DNA from: Solirubrobacter sp963798325
Lineage (GTDB): Bacteria > Actinomycetota > Thermoleophilia > Solirubrobacterales > Solirubrobacteraceae
Assembly (NCBI GenBank): GCA_963798325.1
Contig: CAWCSS010000009.1
Location: 744,001-808,000, forward strand
Length of the DNA: 64,000 nt
Direction: 5' to 3'
Made by a program: the position numbers and the translations under genes. The notes under the pieces were generated by a model. The model was not told the DNA's origin. It was given only the letters and a program-made list of their open reading frames with translations, and did no database searches. Positions 1-8,451 of this stretch are shown here, piece after piece. Position 1 is the first letter of the stretch. The number at the start of each line of letters is the position of its first letter.

Positions 1-2
1 AC

Positions 3-224
3 ATCGTCGCGCCCGGCCTCGTCGTGACCGACATGGGCGCCAAGCTGGTCAAGGCCAAACTCGGCCTCGACGACATGTCCGAACTGGATTCCACCCAGCC
101 GCTCGGGCGGCTCGTGCAGCCCTCCGACGTCGCCGGCGTCGTGCGCTTCCTGTGCGCCAGTGAGATGCTCAGCGGCCAGCGGATCGTGGTCGACGGCGGG
201 GTCGACGCCTCCCCCACCGGATGA
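3..224 (+). CDS. SDR family oxidoreductase, C-terminal fragment cut by window edge
   Basis: Only the last 73 codons of a short-chain dehydrogenase/reductase are present. The reading frame is open from base 3 and begins IVAPGLVVTDMG, the usual post-catalytic loop of SDRs. The end GQRIVVDGGV is the family's C-terminal signature next to the NAD(P) site. The stop TGA overlaps the ATG of the thioesterase gene at 221 (ATGA), so the two are translationally coupled. An oxidoreductase of hydroxyacyl or keto intermediates fits the neighbours, but the catalytic part lies outside the window and the substrate is unknown. Confidence 0.85.
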   Translation: MVAPGLVVTDMGAKLVKAKLGLDDMSELDSTQPLGRLVQPSDVAGVVRFLCASEMLSGQRIVVDGGVDASPTG

Positions 225-580
225 TCGACGATCAGTTCGCCCCGATCCTCGGACTGCGCTGGCCTGCCCCTGGGCAGGTGGCGCTGACGATCCGGCCGGA
301 GCTGATCAACACCGTCGGGCTGCTGCTCGGGCCGGTGGTCTTCTCGCTCGCCGACTACGGGATGAGCGCGCTGGTGATCGACGCGCTCAAGGCGGGCGAG
401 ATGTGCGCGACGACCAACATCGCGATCAACTTCATCGCGTCCGCGACCGAGGGCGAGGTCGTGTGCACCTCGCGGTTGGAGCGCCGCACGCGCCGCACCG
501 CGTCGACGACCTGCGAGGTCCGCCACGAGGGACGCCTGCTCGCCACCGCGATCGGGAGCTTCGTGATCCGCGATGCCTGA
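221..580 (+). CDS. PaaI-type hotdog-fold thioesterase
   Basis: This 119-residue protein has the size and pattern of a single hotdog-fold acyl-CoA thioesterase. The helix region reads GPVVFSLADYGMSAL, where PaaI-type enzymes place the catalytic Asp/Glu, and a strand reading TTNIAINFIASATEGEV follows, the usual position of TxxLxxxFxxPxxxG. It would hydrolyse an acyl-CoA thioester in the cytoplasm, perhaps to release CoA when an intermediate builds up. It overlaps the SDR before it (ATGA) and the SDR after it by 8 bp, so the three form one operon. The substrate is unknown. Confidence 0.82.
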   Translation: MIDDQFAPILGLRWPAPGQVALTIRPELINTVGLLLGPVVFSLADYGMSALVIDALKAGEMCATTNIAINFIASATEGEVVCTSRLERRTRRTASTTCEVRHEGRLLATAIGSFVIRDA

Positions 581-1283
581 CGGCGCGCTGGTCACCGGCG
601 CCGCGCGGGGCATCGGCGAGGCGATCGCGCGGCGGCTGGCGGCGAACGGCTTCGGCGTGTGCGTGGCCGACCTCGACGGCGACCGCGCGGCGGAGCTGGC
701 CGCGGCGATCGGCGGGATCGCCCACACCGTGGACGTCCGCGACGAGGGCGACCTCTCCCTGGCGGCACACGCCACGGCGGACCGCTTCGGCGGCCTGAGC
801 GTCCTGGTCAACAACGCCGGGATCGTGCGCAGCGACATGGTGCACCGCGTCACCGACGAGGACTGGCAGCTCTCCCAGGACGTGATCCTCAAGGGCACCC
901 TGAACGGGTTCCGAGCGGTCGCCCCGTGGTTCCGCGACGGGCACGACCCCTCGCGGCGGGTGGTCAACATCACCTCGATGGCCGGCGTGCACGGGTCGGT
1001 GGGCGGCGCGGCCTACACGTCCGCGAAGGCGGGCGTGATCGGGCTGACGAAGACGATGGCGCGCGAGTGGGCGCGCTACGGCGTGACGGTCAACGCGGTC
1101 GCGCCGGGTGTGATCGAGACGCGGCTGACGGACGCGTTCCGCGACCAGGTGCAGGTGCCGCTGGGCCGGATCGGCACGCCCGACGACATCGCCGCCGCGG
1201 TCGCGTACTTCTGCTCGCCGGACGCGGGCTACGTGACCGGCCAGGTCCTCGAGGTCACGGGCGGCCTCACGGACGTCGGCTGA
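573..1283 (+). CDS. SDR family oxidoreductase (FabG-like)
   Basis: A full-length classical SDR of 236 residues. The cofactor motif TGAARGIG is at residues 8-15, NNAG at 80-83, and the catalytic Ser135, Tyr148 and Lys152 (YTSAK) are all present. The Asp after the second strand (VADLDGD) suggests NAD(H) over NADP(H). It would interconvert a 3-hydroxyacyl and a 3-oxoacyl group or a similar alcohol/ketone pair. The ATG overlaps the thioesterase stop by 8 bp. It closely resembles the SDR at 11963, including the VNIS/VNIT-containing active-site strand. The exact substrate is not predictable. Confidence 0.88.
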   Translation: MPDGALVTGAARGIGEAIARRLAANGFGVCVADLDGDRAAELAAAIGGIAHTVDVRDEGDLSLAAHATADRFGGLSVLVNNAGIVRSDMVHRVTDEDWQLSQDVILKGTLNGFRAVAPWFRDGHDPSRRVVNITSMAGVHGSVGGAAYTSAKAGVIGLTKTMAREWARYGVTVNAVAPGVIETRLTDAFRDQVQVPLGRIGTPDDIAAAVAYFCSPDAGYVTGQVLEVTGGLTDVG

Positions 1284-1296
1284 GCGCGCGGCGCGC

Positions 1297-1317
1297 GCGC
1301 ACGCCGCGGGCGTGCGC
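1297..1317. terminator. Perfect 9-bp hairpin between convergent genes
   Basis: GCGCACGCC (1297-1305), loop GCG, GGCGTGCGC (1309-1317). It lies in an almost pure G+C spacer (1284-1409) between the convergent SDR and LLM genes. There is no T tract, so intrinsic termination is uncertain. The position suggests a two-way end signal. Confidence 0.4.
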
Positions 1318-1409
1318 CGCGGGCGCGGCGCGGGCGGAGCGGCGCGAGCCCACGCCGCGAGCGCAGGGCGCGCGCGCACGCCACGGGCGGAGCGGCCGCC
1401 ACCGGGCCA

Positions 1410-2315
1410 TCACCCGCGGCGGATGACCTCTTCGCCGAAGCGCGCGATCGCCTCGAGCGTCGCGTCGTGCGACGGGCCGGTGGGCTGGCGCATGCGCACC
1501 GCGATCTGCGACGCGCCGGTGAGCGCCATCCACTCGTCGGCCGTCTGGCGCACATCGGCGCCGCACAGGAACCGGCCGGGCGCGAAGTCCTCGACGGGCT
1601 CGGGGTAGACGCCGAGGTTCACGTAGAGCCGGTGGACCTTGTTGGCGTGGGTGACCCAGTCCGTCGGGTCGCCGACCCAGGCCTCGCGGAAGAGCACGAC
1701 GTCCTTGCCGCCGTGGGCGCGGTACTCGTCGGCGAGGCGCGCGACCGTCTTGATGTCGCGCTGCGGATCGCACACCCACGCGTCGCCGCGCTCGGCCGCT
1801 CGCTTCAATCCGCGTGGTCCGTGAGCGCCGATCCAGATCGGCGGGCGCGTGCCGTCGGCGCCGGTCATCTGACCCCGCCGGCCGTGGAGATCGAACGGCT
1901 CGCCGGTGAACGCCGCGTCGAGCACGTCGAGCGCGATGTCCAGCGCCTCGAAGCGCTCCGCGCGCGAGCGGCCGAACAGCTCGAAGTCCACGTTCGCCGA
2001 GCCGAGTCCGAGGATCAGGCGCCCGCGGCTGATCTGCTGCAGCGTCAACGCGTCCTCGGCCAGGCGCACCGGGTCGTACAGCGGCGCCGCGGCGACCAGC
2101 GTGCCGAGCTTGATCCGGCTCGTCCGCGCGGCGAAGACCGCCAGGAGCATCAAGGGCGAGACCAACGCGCCCCCGCGGGCCTGGTGGAATTCGGGCAGGT
2201 ACACCGCCTCGAAACCGGCAGCCTCGGCGGCCACGACCTCCTCGACCAATTCCGAGATCAGGTCCTCGAGCGAGGTCCCGCGCGCCTGGATCGGCAGGAT
2301 CAGGCCGAAGCTCAA
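1410..2315 (-). CDS. LLM-class flavin-dependent oxidoreductase
   Basis: A 301-residue luciferase-like (F420- or FMN-dependent) oxidoreductase. Seen: the N-terminal strand SFGLILPIQARG, the conserved GFEAVYLPEFH helix, SRGRLILGLGSA, and RPPIWIGAHGPRGLKRAAERGDAW near residue 175. LLM enzymes of this size in actinobacteria are mostly F420-dependent reductases or monooxygenases. I place the start at TTG 2315-2313 because GAGGG lies six bases upstream and homology begins exactly there. Longer versions run into a 110-bp duplication. It follows the 3-hydroxyacyl-CoA dehydrogenase on the same strand, separated by that duplication. Confidence 0.82.
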   Translation of the reverse strand: MSFGLILPIQARGTSLEDLISELVEEVVAAEAAGFEAVYLPEFHQARGGALVSPLMLLAVFAARTSRIKLGTLVAAAPLYDPVRLAEDALTLQQISRGRLILGLGSANVDFELFGRSRAERFEALDIALDVLDAAFTGEPFDLHGRRGQMTGADGTRPPIWIGAHGPRGLKRAAERGDAWVCDPQRDIKTVARLADEYRAHGGKDVVLFREAWVGDPTDWVTHANKVHRLYVNLGVYPEPVEDFAPGRFLCGADVRQTADEWMALTGASQIAVRMRQPTGPSHDATLEAIARFGEEVIRRG

Positions 2316-2490
2316 CGCGCACCCTCGACCGGGAGAATCGCCCCCGGGGCGATTGCTCTCAGCGAAACGAGCCCGCAGGGCGAGGTGCCGCGCGCCTGGA
2401 TCGGCAGGATCAGGCCGAAGCTCAACGCGCACCCTCGACCGGGAGAATCGCCCCCTGGGCGATTGCTCGGAGCGAAACGAGCCCGCAGGG
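2271..2490. repeat. 110-bp tandem duplication covering the LLM start site
   Basis: Two head-to-tail copies, 2271-2380 and 2381-2490, with only four mismatches seen (2277/2387, 2346/2456, 2359/2469, 2360/2470). Each copy carries the first 15 codons of the LLM gene, its GAGGG ribosome site and TTG start, and an inverted repeat AATCGCCC/GGGCGATT (2336-2354 and 2446-2464). Because 110 is not a multiple of three, the outer copy is out of frame with the gene and only makes a short dead-end peptide. A few bases of a third copy (cgagg) follow at 2491. Confidence 0.9.
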
Positions 2491-2504
2491 CGAGGCTTCG
2501 CCGC

Positions 2505-3359
2505 TCATGTGGCGCTGTCGTAGTCCGTGAAGCCGCGGCCGGTCTTGCGGCCGAGGTGCCCGCCGTTGACCAGCACGCGCAGGTTCTGCGGCGCGAGGAA
2601 GCGCTCGCCGTACTGGTCGCGCATCGCGTCGGCGACGTGCAGCGCGGTGTCCAGCCCGGAGAAGTCCATCGTGTCCAGTGGGCCCATCGCGTGGCCGAAC
2701 CCGAGCTTGCAGGCGAGGTTGACGTCCTCGACGGACGCGATGCCCTCCTCGACGATCCGCATCGCCTCCAGCCCCAGCGCGATGATCAGTCGCGAGGTGA
2801 TGAAGCCCGGCGTGTCCTTGTCGCAGACCACGACCTGCTTGCCGTAGCGCTCGGCCAGTTCGCGCGTGGTCGCGAGCGTCGAATCCGAAGTCCCGACGCC
2901 GCGGATGATCTCGATCAGCGCCATGACCGGCGGCGGGTTGAACCAGTGCGACCCGATCACGCGATCCGGCCGCTGCGTCGCCGCGCCCAGCGTCGAGATC
3001 GAGAACTGCGACGTGTTCGACGCCAGGATCACGTCGTCGCGGCACAGGCGATCGAGCGCCGAGAGCACCTCACGCTTGACCTCCAGGTCCTCCACGACGG
3101 TCTCGATCACGTGATCGGCCTCGGCCGCCACGCCGATGTCGGTCACGAACGACATCCGCGCGAAGGTCGCGTCCGCGTCCTCCTGGGACAGCCGCTCGGC
3201 CTTCACCGACCGGCCGAGCGACTTCTCGATCCGCGCCCGCGCCTTCTCCAGCGCGCCCTCCGAGACGTCGACCAGCGTCACGTCCAGCCCCGACGTCGCC
3301 ACCACCTGCGCGATGCCGTTGCCCATGATCCCGCCGCCGACGACCACCACTCTCTGCAT
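2505..3359 (-). CDS. 3-hydroxyacyl-CoA dehydrogenase
   Basis: 284 residues, the usual length of single-function bacterial 3-hydroxybutyryl/3-hydroxyacyl-CoA dehydrogenases (FadB2/PaaH type). The NAD-binding motif GGGIMGNGIA is at residues 8-17. The active-site series NTS (Ser117), SHWFNPPP (His138) and LIEIIRG (Glu150) is intact, followed by the C-terminal dimerisation domain with CDKDTPGFITSRL. It oxidises L-3-hydroxyacyl-CoA to 3-oxoacyl-CoA with NAD. The start has a good AGGGGG site. It lies 9 bp after the acyl-CoA dehydrogenase and shares the thiolase-led operon, giving three consecutive beta-oxidation steps in one unit. Confidence 0.93.
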   Translation of the reverse strand: MQRVVVVGGGIMGNGIAQVVATSGLDVTLVDVSEGALEKARARIEKSLGRSVKAERLSQEDADATFARMSFVTDIGVAAEADHVIETVVEDLEVKREVLSALDRLCRDDVILASNTSQFSISTLGAATQRPDRVIGSHWFNPPPVMALIEIIRGVGTSDSTLATTRELAERYGKQVVVCDKDTPGFITSRLIIALGLEAMRIVEEGIASVEDVNLACKLGFGHAMGPLDTMDFSGLDTALHVADAMRDQYGERFLAPQNLRVLVNGGHLGRKTGRGFTDYDSAT

Positions 3360-3368
3360 CAGAACCCC

Positions 3369-4509
3369 CTAGAGGCCGAGCGAGCGCCCGACGATCTCCT
3401 TCATGATCTCCGTGGTGCCGCCGTAGATGCGCTGGGCGCGGGCGTCTCGCCACATGCGGGAGATCTCGTACTCCTCCATGTAGCCGTACCCGCCGTGCAG
3501 CTGCAGGCCGAGGTCGATGACCTGGAACTGCAGCTCGGTCGTCCAGTACTTCGCGGCCGCGGCCTCCTCGGCGGTCAGCTCGCCTGTCGAATGCGCCAGC
3601 AGGCACTGATCGACGAACACGCGCGCGACCTTGACCTGCGTCGAGGCGTCCGCCAGCGCGTGCCGGTTGGCCTGGAACGACCCGATCGGCTTGCCGAAGG
3701 CGTTGCGCGTCTTGACGTATTCGAGCGTGATCTCCAGCGCCCGCTCGGCGCTGGCCACCGCCGTCACCGCGATCGACAGCCGCTCCTGCGGGAGGTTGCG
3801 CATCAGCATCTGCAGGCCGCGGCCGGGCTCGCCGATCACGTCCTCGCACGGCGACCGGCGTGTCCTCGAAGAACAGCTCGGCGGTGTCCTGTGCCTTGCG
3901 CCCCACCTTCTCGAGCTTGCGCCCGCGGCTGAAGCCCTCGGCGCCCTCCTCGACGACGAACAGGCCCATCCCCTCCATGCCGTCGCGCTCGATCCGCGCC
4001 GCCGCGATCACGAGGTCGGCCTGGATGCCGGAGGAGACGAACGTCTTGGAGCCGCTCAGCAACCAGTGATCGCCGGCCCACCTGGCCTTCGACGCGATCG
4101 CCCGCAGGTCCGAGCCGGTGCCCGGCTCGGTCATCGCGATCACCGGCACCGTCTCGCCCGACGCGACGCCGGGCAGCCAGCGCTCGCGCTGCTCGGCGTC
4201 GGTCAGCTCCAGCAGATACGGCGTGACGATGTCGTTGACCAGCGCGAAGTTGTCGCTCGCCGTCCCGGTGTAGGCGACCTCCTCGTCGATGATCGCGTTG
4301 AAGCGGAAGTCCTCCACGCCGGCGCCGCCGAGCTCCTCCGGCGCGGAGAACGCCACGTAGCCCTGGGCCGCCGCCTTGCGCCAGAAGGACCGGTCGATGA
4401 CGCCCGCCTGCTCCCAGTCGGCGGTGTGCGGCACGGCCTCCTTGTTCAAGAAGCCGCGGACCGCCTCGCGGAAGTCCTCGTGCTCAGGCTCGAAGATCGT
4501 CCGTTTCAT
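3369..4509 (-). CDS. Acyl-CoA dehydrogenase, one +1 shift near 3854
   Basis: FAD-dependent acyl-CoA dehydrogenase of about 379 residues. The N-terminal helical domain starts MKRTIFEPEHEDF, the middle domain has MTEPGTGSDLRAI, and the C-terminal domain has RNAFGKPIGSFQANRHALAD and GGYGYMEEYEISRMWRD. The coding frame breaks after FFEDTPVAV. Dropping one C from GTG-C-GAG (about 3854) restores EDVIGEPGRGLQML and the rest. The C-terminal motif reads IYGGTTE rather than YEGT, common in actinobacterial FadE proteins. The ATG overlaps the thiolase stop (TGATG). The break is probably sequence error; otherwise the gene is dead. Confidence 0.85.
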
Positions 4510-5672
4510 CAGACGCGCTGGATCAGCGTGCCCGTCCCGAGGCCACCGCCGCAACACATCGTGACCAGGCCAAGTTCCTTGTCGTCGTCCTCGAGCTCGT
4601 GCAGCAGCGTCGTCAGCAGCCGCGCGCCGGTCGAGCCGAGCGGGTGGCCGAGCGCCATCGCGCCGCCGCGCGGGTTCACGCGCGCCATGTCCGGGCTGTA
4701 CTCGCGCCGCCAGGCGGCCACGACCGGCGCGAACGCCTCGTTGATCTCGACGTAGTCGATGTCGCCGAAGGCGATGCCGGGGTTGCGGTCGAGGATCTTG
4801 CGCGTCGCGGGGATCGGGCCCTCGAGCATCTTCACCGGGTCACAGCCGACCGTCGTGTGGTCGACGATCTTGGCCCGCGGCTCCAGGCCCAGCGCGTCGG
4901 CCTTCTCGCGCGACATCAGCAGCACCGCGGCGGCGCCGTCGGAGATCTGCGAGGCGTTGCCGGCGGTGATCCGGCCGTCGGGCTTGAACGCCGGCTTGAG
5001 CTGCGAGAGCTTCTCGATCGTCGTGTCCGGGCGGATGCCCTGATCGGTCGCGATGTCGCCGACGGCCACGATCTCGCGCTCGAACCAGCCCTGCTCGGTC
5101 GCGTGCGCCGCGCGGCGGTGGGATTCGACCGCGAGCTCGTCGAGCTCGGAGCGCGGGATCTCGTACTGCTCGGCGATCAGCTCGGCGCCGATGCCCTGGC
5201 CGCGCACGTTGTGGCGGTCGTAGAACTTCTGGGTCCACGGGGAGCCGAACTCCTCCATGACCTTCGCGCCCGCGCCGAAGGAGATGCGGCCCATGTGCTC
5301 GACGCCGGAGCCGATCACGACGTCGTGGGTGCCGCACGCGATCAGCGCCGCGGCGATGTTGACCGCCTGCTGGCCGGAGCCGCACTGGATGTCGATCGTC
5401 GACGCGGAGGTCTCGATCGGCAGCCCCTCCTGCAGCCACGCGTTGCGCGCGATGTCCATCGACTGCTCGCCGATCTGCTGGACGCACCCGGCGATCACGT
5501 ACTCGACCTCGGCCGGATCGACGCCGGAGCGGCTCAGCAGCTCGCGGTAGGTCAACCCGAGCAGGTCCGCCGGGTGGATGTCCTTGTAGTTGCCCTTCTC
5601 GATGTGCCCGCGTCCGATCGGGGTGCGAACGGCATCCACGATCACGACTTCCCGGCCCTGCTGTGCGCTCAT
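4509..5672 (-). CDS. Acetyl-CoA C-acyltransferase (thiolase)
   Basis: A 387-residue thiolase. From the start used here, the acylated cysteine is Cys97 (TIDIQCGSGQQ). NEAFAPV, GGAMALGHPLGSTGAR (catalytic His) and TMCCGGGLGTG (second Cys) are all intact. It cleaves 3-oxoacyl-CoA with CoA at the end of each beta-oxidation round. An in-frame ATG also exists at 5678, but it lies 3 bp from the operator at 5682-5697. With the TAAATG -10 the transcript would begin near 5672, so a leaderless start at 5672 is preferred. It heads the operon thiolase, acyl-CoA dehydrogenase, hydroxyacyl-CoA dehydrogenase, LLM enzyme. Confidence 0.92.
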   Translation of the reverse strand: MSAQQGREVVIVDAVRTPIGRGHIEKGNYKDIHPADLLGLTYRELLSRSGVDPAEVEYVIAGCVQQIGEQSMDIARNAWLQEGLPIETSASTIDIQCGSGQQAVNIAAALIACGTHDVVIGSGVEHMGRISFGAGAKVMEEFGSPWTQKFYDRHNVRGQGIGAELIAEQYEIPRSELDELAVESHRRAAHATEQGWFEREIVAVGDIATDQGIRPDTTIEKLSQLKPAFKPDGRITAGNASQISDGAAAVLLMSREKADALGLEPRAKIVDHTTVGCDPVKMLEGPIPATRKILDRNPGIAFGDIDYVEINEAFAPVVAAWRREYSPDMARVNPRGGAMALGHPLGSTGARLLTTLLHELEDDDKELGLVTMCCGGGLGTGTLIQRV

Positions 5673-5681
5673 GGTCATTTA

Positions 5682-5697
5682 CCAATCATCCGTTTGG
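5682..5697 (-). promoter_or_regulatory. Operator site 1 of the CCAAAC regulon (thiolase promoter)
   Basis: On the minus strand: CCAAACGGATGATTGG, followed at once by TAAATG. One of nine copies of the same inverted-repeat element in this window. It separates the thiolase operon from the upstream acyl-CoA dehydrogenase gene that ends at 5710, so the thiolase operon has its own promoter. Confidence 0.7.
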
Positions 5698-5709
5698 TTG
5701 AAGCAGATT

Positions 5710-6868
5710 CTAGAACGACCGCGGGAGCCCCAGGCTCTCGCCGATGAAGTTACGAGACATCTCGCTGGTGATCGGGCCGATCTGGAGCAGCCGCACGTCG
5801 CGCCAGTAGCGCTGCATGTCGTACTGGGCGGCATACCCGTTTCCACCGAGGATCTGAATGCCGGCGTCGGCCCCGGCCACCGCGAGCTCAGCCGTCAGGC
5901 ACTTCGCGGTGGTGGCCTCGACCCCGCACGGCCGGCCCTCGCGCTCCAGCCAGGCGGCGCGGTGGGTGTGCAGGCGACAGGTCTCGAGGTTCATCGCGAT
6001 GTCGGCGATCTTGTGCTGGATCGCCTGCATCTGCCCGATCGGCTTGCCGAACGCCGTCCGCTCGCTCGCGTAGGCGAGCGCGTCCTCGAGCACGCCCGCG
6101 AGGATGCCGGTGCACATGGCGGCGACCATGATGCGCTCGCTGTTGAGCGAGGCCATCACGTAGTGCCAGCCCTTGTCGATCTCGCCGAGGACGTCGGCGT
6201 CGGGCACGAACACGTCGCGCAGCGCCACCTGGCAGGAGCCGAGCGCGCGCATGCCGAGCTTGGGGATCGGCGTGGCCGTGAAGCCCGGCGCCCCCTGGCG
6301 GACGATGAACATGCTCAGCCCGCGGCTGGCCTTCGCGTGCTCGGACGTGCGCGCCAGCACGATGATCCGGTCGGCGACGTGCGAGAGCGTCGACCACACC
6401 TTGTTGCCGTTGAGCCGCCAGCCGCCCTCGGTCCGGGTGGCGCGGGTCTTCATCGCCCGCAGCACATCGGTCCCGCCGTCGGGCTCGGTCATCGCGAACG
6501 CGAACTGGAACTCGCCCTCGGCCAGCCGCGGGAGCATCTCGGCCTGCTGGCCAGGCGAGCCGTGGGTGACGAGCGCCTTGCCGCCGGACCACACGTTCAG
6601 GCCCCACAGCCAGCCGAGCCCCGCGAGCGAGCGCGCGAGCTCTTCCATCACGATCACCTGATCGATGATGTCCCCGCCCTCGCCGCCGAGCGCCTCGGGG
6701 ATGCCGATGCCGTTGAGCCCGGCCCGGCCGATCCGCCGCGCGAGCTCGGACGGGTAGTCCTCGCGACATCTCCAGCTCGCGCGCGTAGGACTTCGGCGCC
6801 TCGCGCTCCACGAAGTCACGCACCATCCGCCGGAGCATCACCTGCTCGCGGGTGGCGTCGAAGTTCAC
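5710..6868 (-). CDS. Acyl-CoA dehydrogenase, one +1 shift near 6767
   Basis: A second acyl-CoA dehydrogenase, about 385 residues. The start GTG 6868 overlaps the ligase stop (GTGA) and gives VNFDATREQVMLRRMVRDF. The frame then breaks after ARELEMS, and removing one C before GAG GAC TAC restores EDYPSELARRIGRAG. Middle-domain MTEPDGGTDVLRAM and C-terminal RTAFGKPIGQMQAIQHKIAD and GGNGYAAQYDMQRYWRD are intact. The end reads LLQIGPITSEM where many family members have the catalytic Glu of YEGT. It may therefore use another base or work with a partner dehydrogenase. Last gene of the operon starting at 11185. Confidence 0.85.
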
Positions 6869-8451
6869 ACCTTCAGCTCCTCCAGCAGCCGCTCCTTGAG
6901 CGCGAACCGCTGGATCTTGGTCGTCGACATCGGCCACTCGTCGCCGTCGATGAACCGGATCAGGCGCGGGACCTTGAAGGACGCGATCCTGCCCTTGCAG
7001 TGGTCGATCAGCGCCTGCGGATCGACGTCGGCGCCCGGCTGGAGCTCGACGAACGCCGCCGGCACCTCCAGCAGGCGATCGTCCGGCATCCCGACGACCT
7101 GCGCGAGCTTGACCGCGGGGTGGGTGCACAGGTGCGCCTCGACCTCCTGCGGCGCGACGTTCTCGCCGCCGACCTTCAGCGTCTCCTTGACGCGGCCGAG
7201 GAAGAGCACGTTCCCGGCGTCGTCGAGCACGCCGAGGTCCTGCATCGTCACCCACCCGCCCGGCAGCAGCGACTCGGCGTTCTTCACCGGCGACTTGTGG
7301 TACTCGGTGAGCGTGTTCCAGCCGCGGAACTGGATCACTCCGGGCGTGCCGGCGGCGACCTCGTTCCCGGCCTCGTCGACGACGCGCATCTCGATGCCCG
7401 CTGGCGCGCGGCCGCAGGTGTTCAGGCGGATCTCCAGCGGGTCGTCGGGGCGCGTGAGCGAGACCTGGCCGCCCTCGGTGCCGCCATAGACCGTCATCTG
7501 GATCGCGTGCGGGAGGCGGTTCTGGAACTTGGCCAGCACCTCGGGCGGGGCGACGTTGAGGAAGAGGCGGATGCGGCTGAGGTCGGTCTTGGCGAAGTCC
7601 GGATGGCTCAGCAGGTCCTCCATCACGGGCTGATACGCCGGATAGAACTCGGTCACCCGCTCGTCTTCGAGCAGGCGAAGCGCCCGCCCGGCGTCCCAGG
7701 TGTAATCGGAGATGAACGTGCCGCCGGCGTAGAGCTCCCAGGTCATGCAGCCGAGCGCGGTCACGTGGTAGAGCGGCAGCGCGGTGAACTGGCGGTCCTC
7801 GGAGGTCGTCCCCCACACCTTCGCGGTCGACACCCAGCCGCGGACGTAGGCCTCGTGGGAGATGATCGCGCCACGCGGCTGCGAGGTCGTCCCGCTCGTG
7901 TAGAGCATCATCGCGGCGTCGCGGATGCGCACGCCCTCGACGCGGGTGAGCAGCTCCTCCTCGTCGGCCTCCAAGGCGTCGAAGTCGCGGCGGCTCATGA
8001 ACGGCGTGTCCTCGCGCGCGCCCATCATCACCACGGGGCCGAAGTCGGGCACCGCTTCCTGGATGAGCGCACTGAAGTCGACGTGGTCGTCGGCGCTGTC
8101 GTGGGTGAGCAGGAGCGTCAGGTCGGCGTCGTCGACGATCATCGCCAGCTCGGCCGTGCGGTAGCGGGCGTTGAGCGGGACCGCGACGCCGCCGACGAGC
8201 GAGATGCCGAAGAACGTCGTGACCAGGTCCGGGTGGTTGGTCATCAGCAGCCCGACGTGATCGCGCGGCTGGACGCCGAGCGCGAGCAGCGAGCGGGCGA
8301 CGTCCCACGCGCGGTCGGCGAGCTCGCGGTAGGTGAAGCGGACGTCCGGGAAGACGAGCGCCTCGTGGTCGGGGTCGCGGCGGGCGCTGCGCAACAGCAG
8401 ATGCCCGAGCGGCATCACGTCCTGGGCGAGCACGAGGTCGGACGGGATCAT
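6865..8451 (-). CDS. AMP-binding acyl-CoA ligase
   Basis: A 528-residue ANL-superfamily ligase that activates a carboxylic acid to acyl-CoA with ATP. The P-loop LYTSGTTSQPRG is near residue 188, the A5 motif is VYGGTEGG, the A7/A8 region includes LGRVKETLKVGGENV, and the catalytic Lys is in STTKIQRF near the C-terminus. ATG 8451 overlaps the stop of the preceding ligase (ATGA). The two ligases are close paralogues in a row, with matching ends (KIQRFALKERLLEEL), so they probably arose by tandem duplication and may split related substrates. Confidence 0.92.
   Translation of the reverse strand: MIPSDLVLAQDVMPLGHLLLRSARRDPDHEALVFPDVRFTYRELADRAWDVARSLLALGVQPRDHVGLLMTNHPDLVTTFFGISLVGGVAVPLNARYRTAELAMIVDDADLTLLLTHDSADDHVDFSALIQEAVPDFGPVVMMGAREDTPFMSRRDFDALEADEEELLTRVEGVRIRDAAMMLYTSGTTSQPRGAIISHEAYVRGWVSTAKVWGTTSEDRQFTALPLYHVTALGCMTWELYAGGTFISDYTWDAGRALRLLEDERVTEFYPAYQPVMEDLLSHPDFAKTDLSRIRLFLNVAPPEVLAKFQNRLPHAIQMTVYGGTEGGQVSLTRPDDPLEIRLNTCGRAPAGIEMRVVDEAGNEVAAGTPGVIQFRGWNTLTEYHKSPVKNAESLLPGGWVTMQDLGVLDDAGNVLFLGRVKETLKVGGENVAPQEVEAHLCTHPAVKLAQVVGMPDDRLLEVPAAFVELQPGADVDPQALIDHCKGRIASFKVPRLIRFIDGDEWPMSTTKIQRFALKERLLEELKV

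Noticed and set aside
1284..1409. Possible small gene or RNA in the extreme GC spacer
   Set aside because: Only G+C-rich short repeats and a hairpin are present, with no ribosome site or promoter-like sequence.
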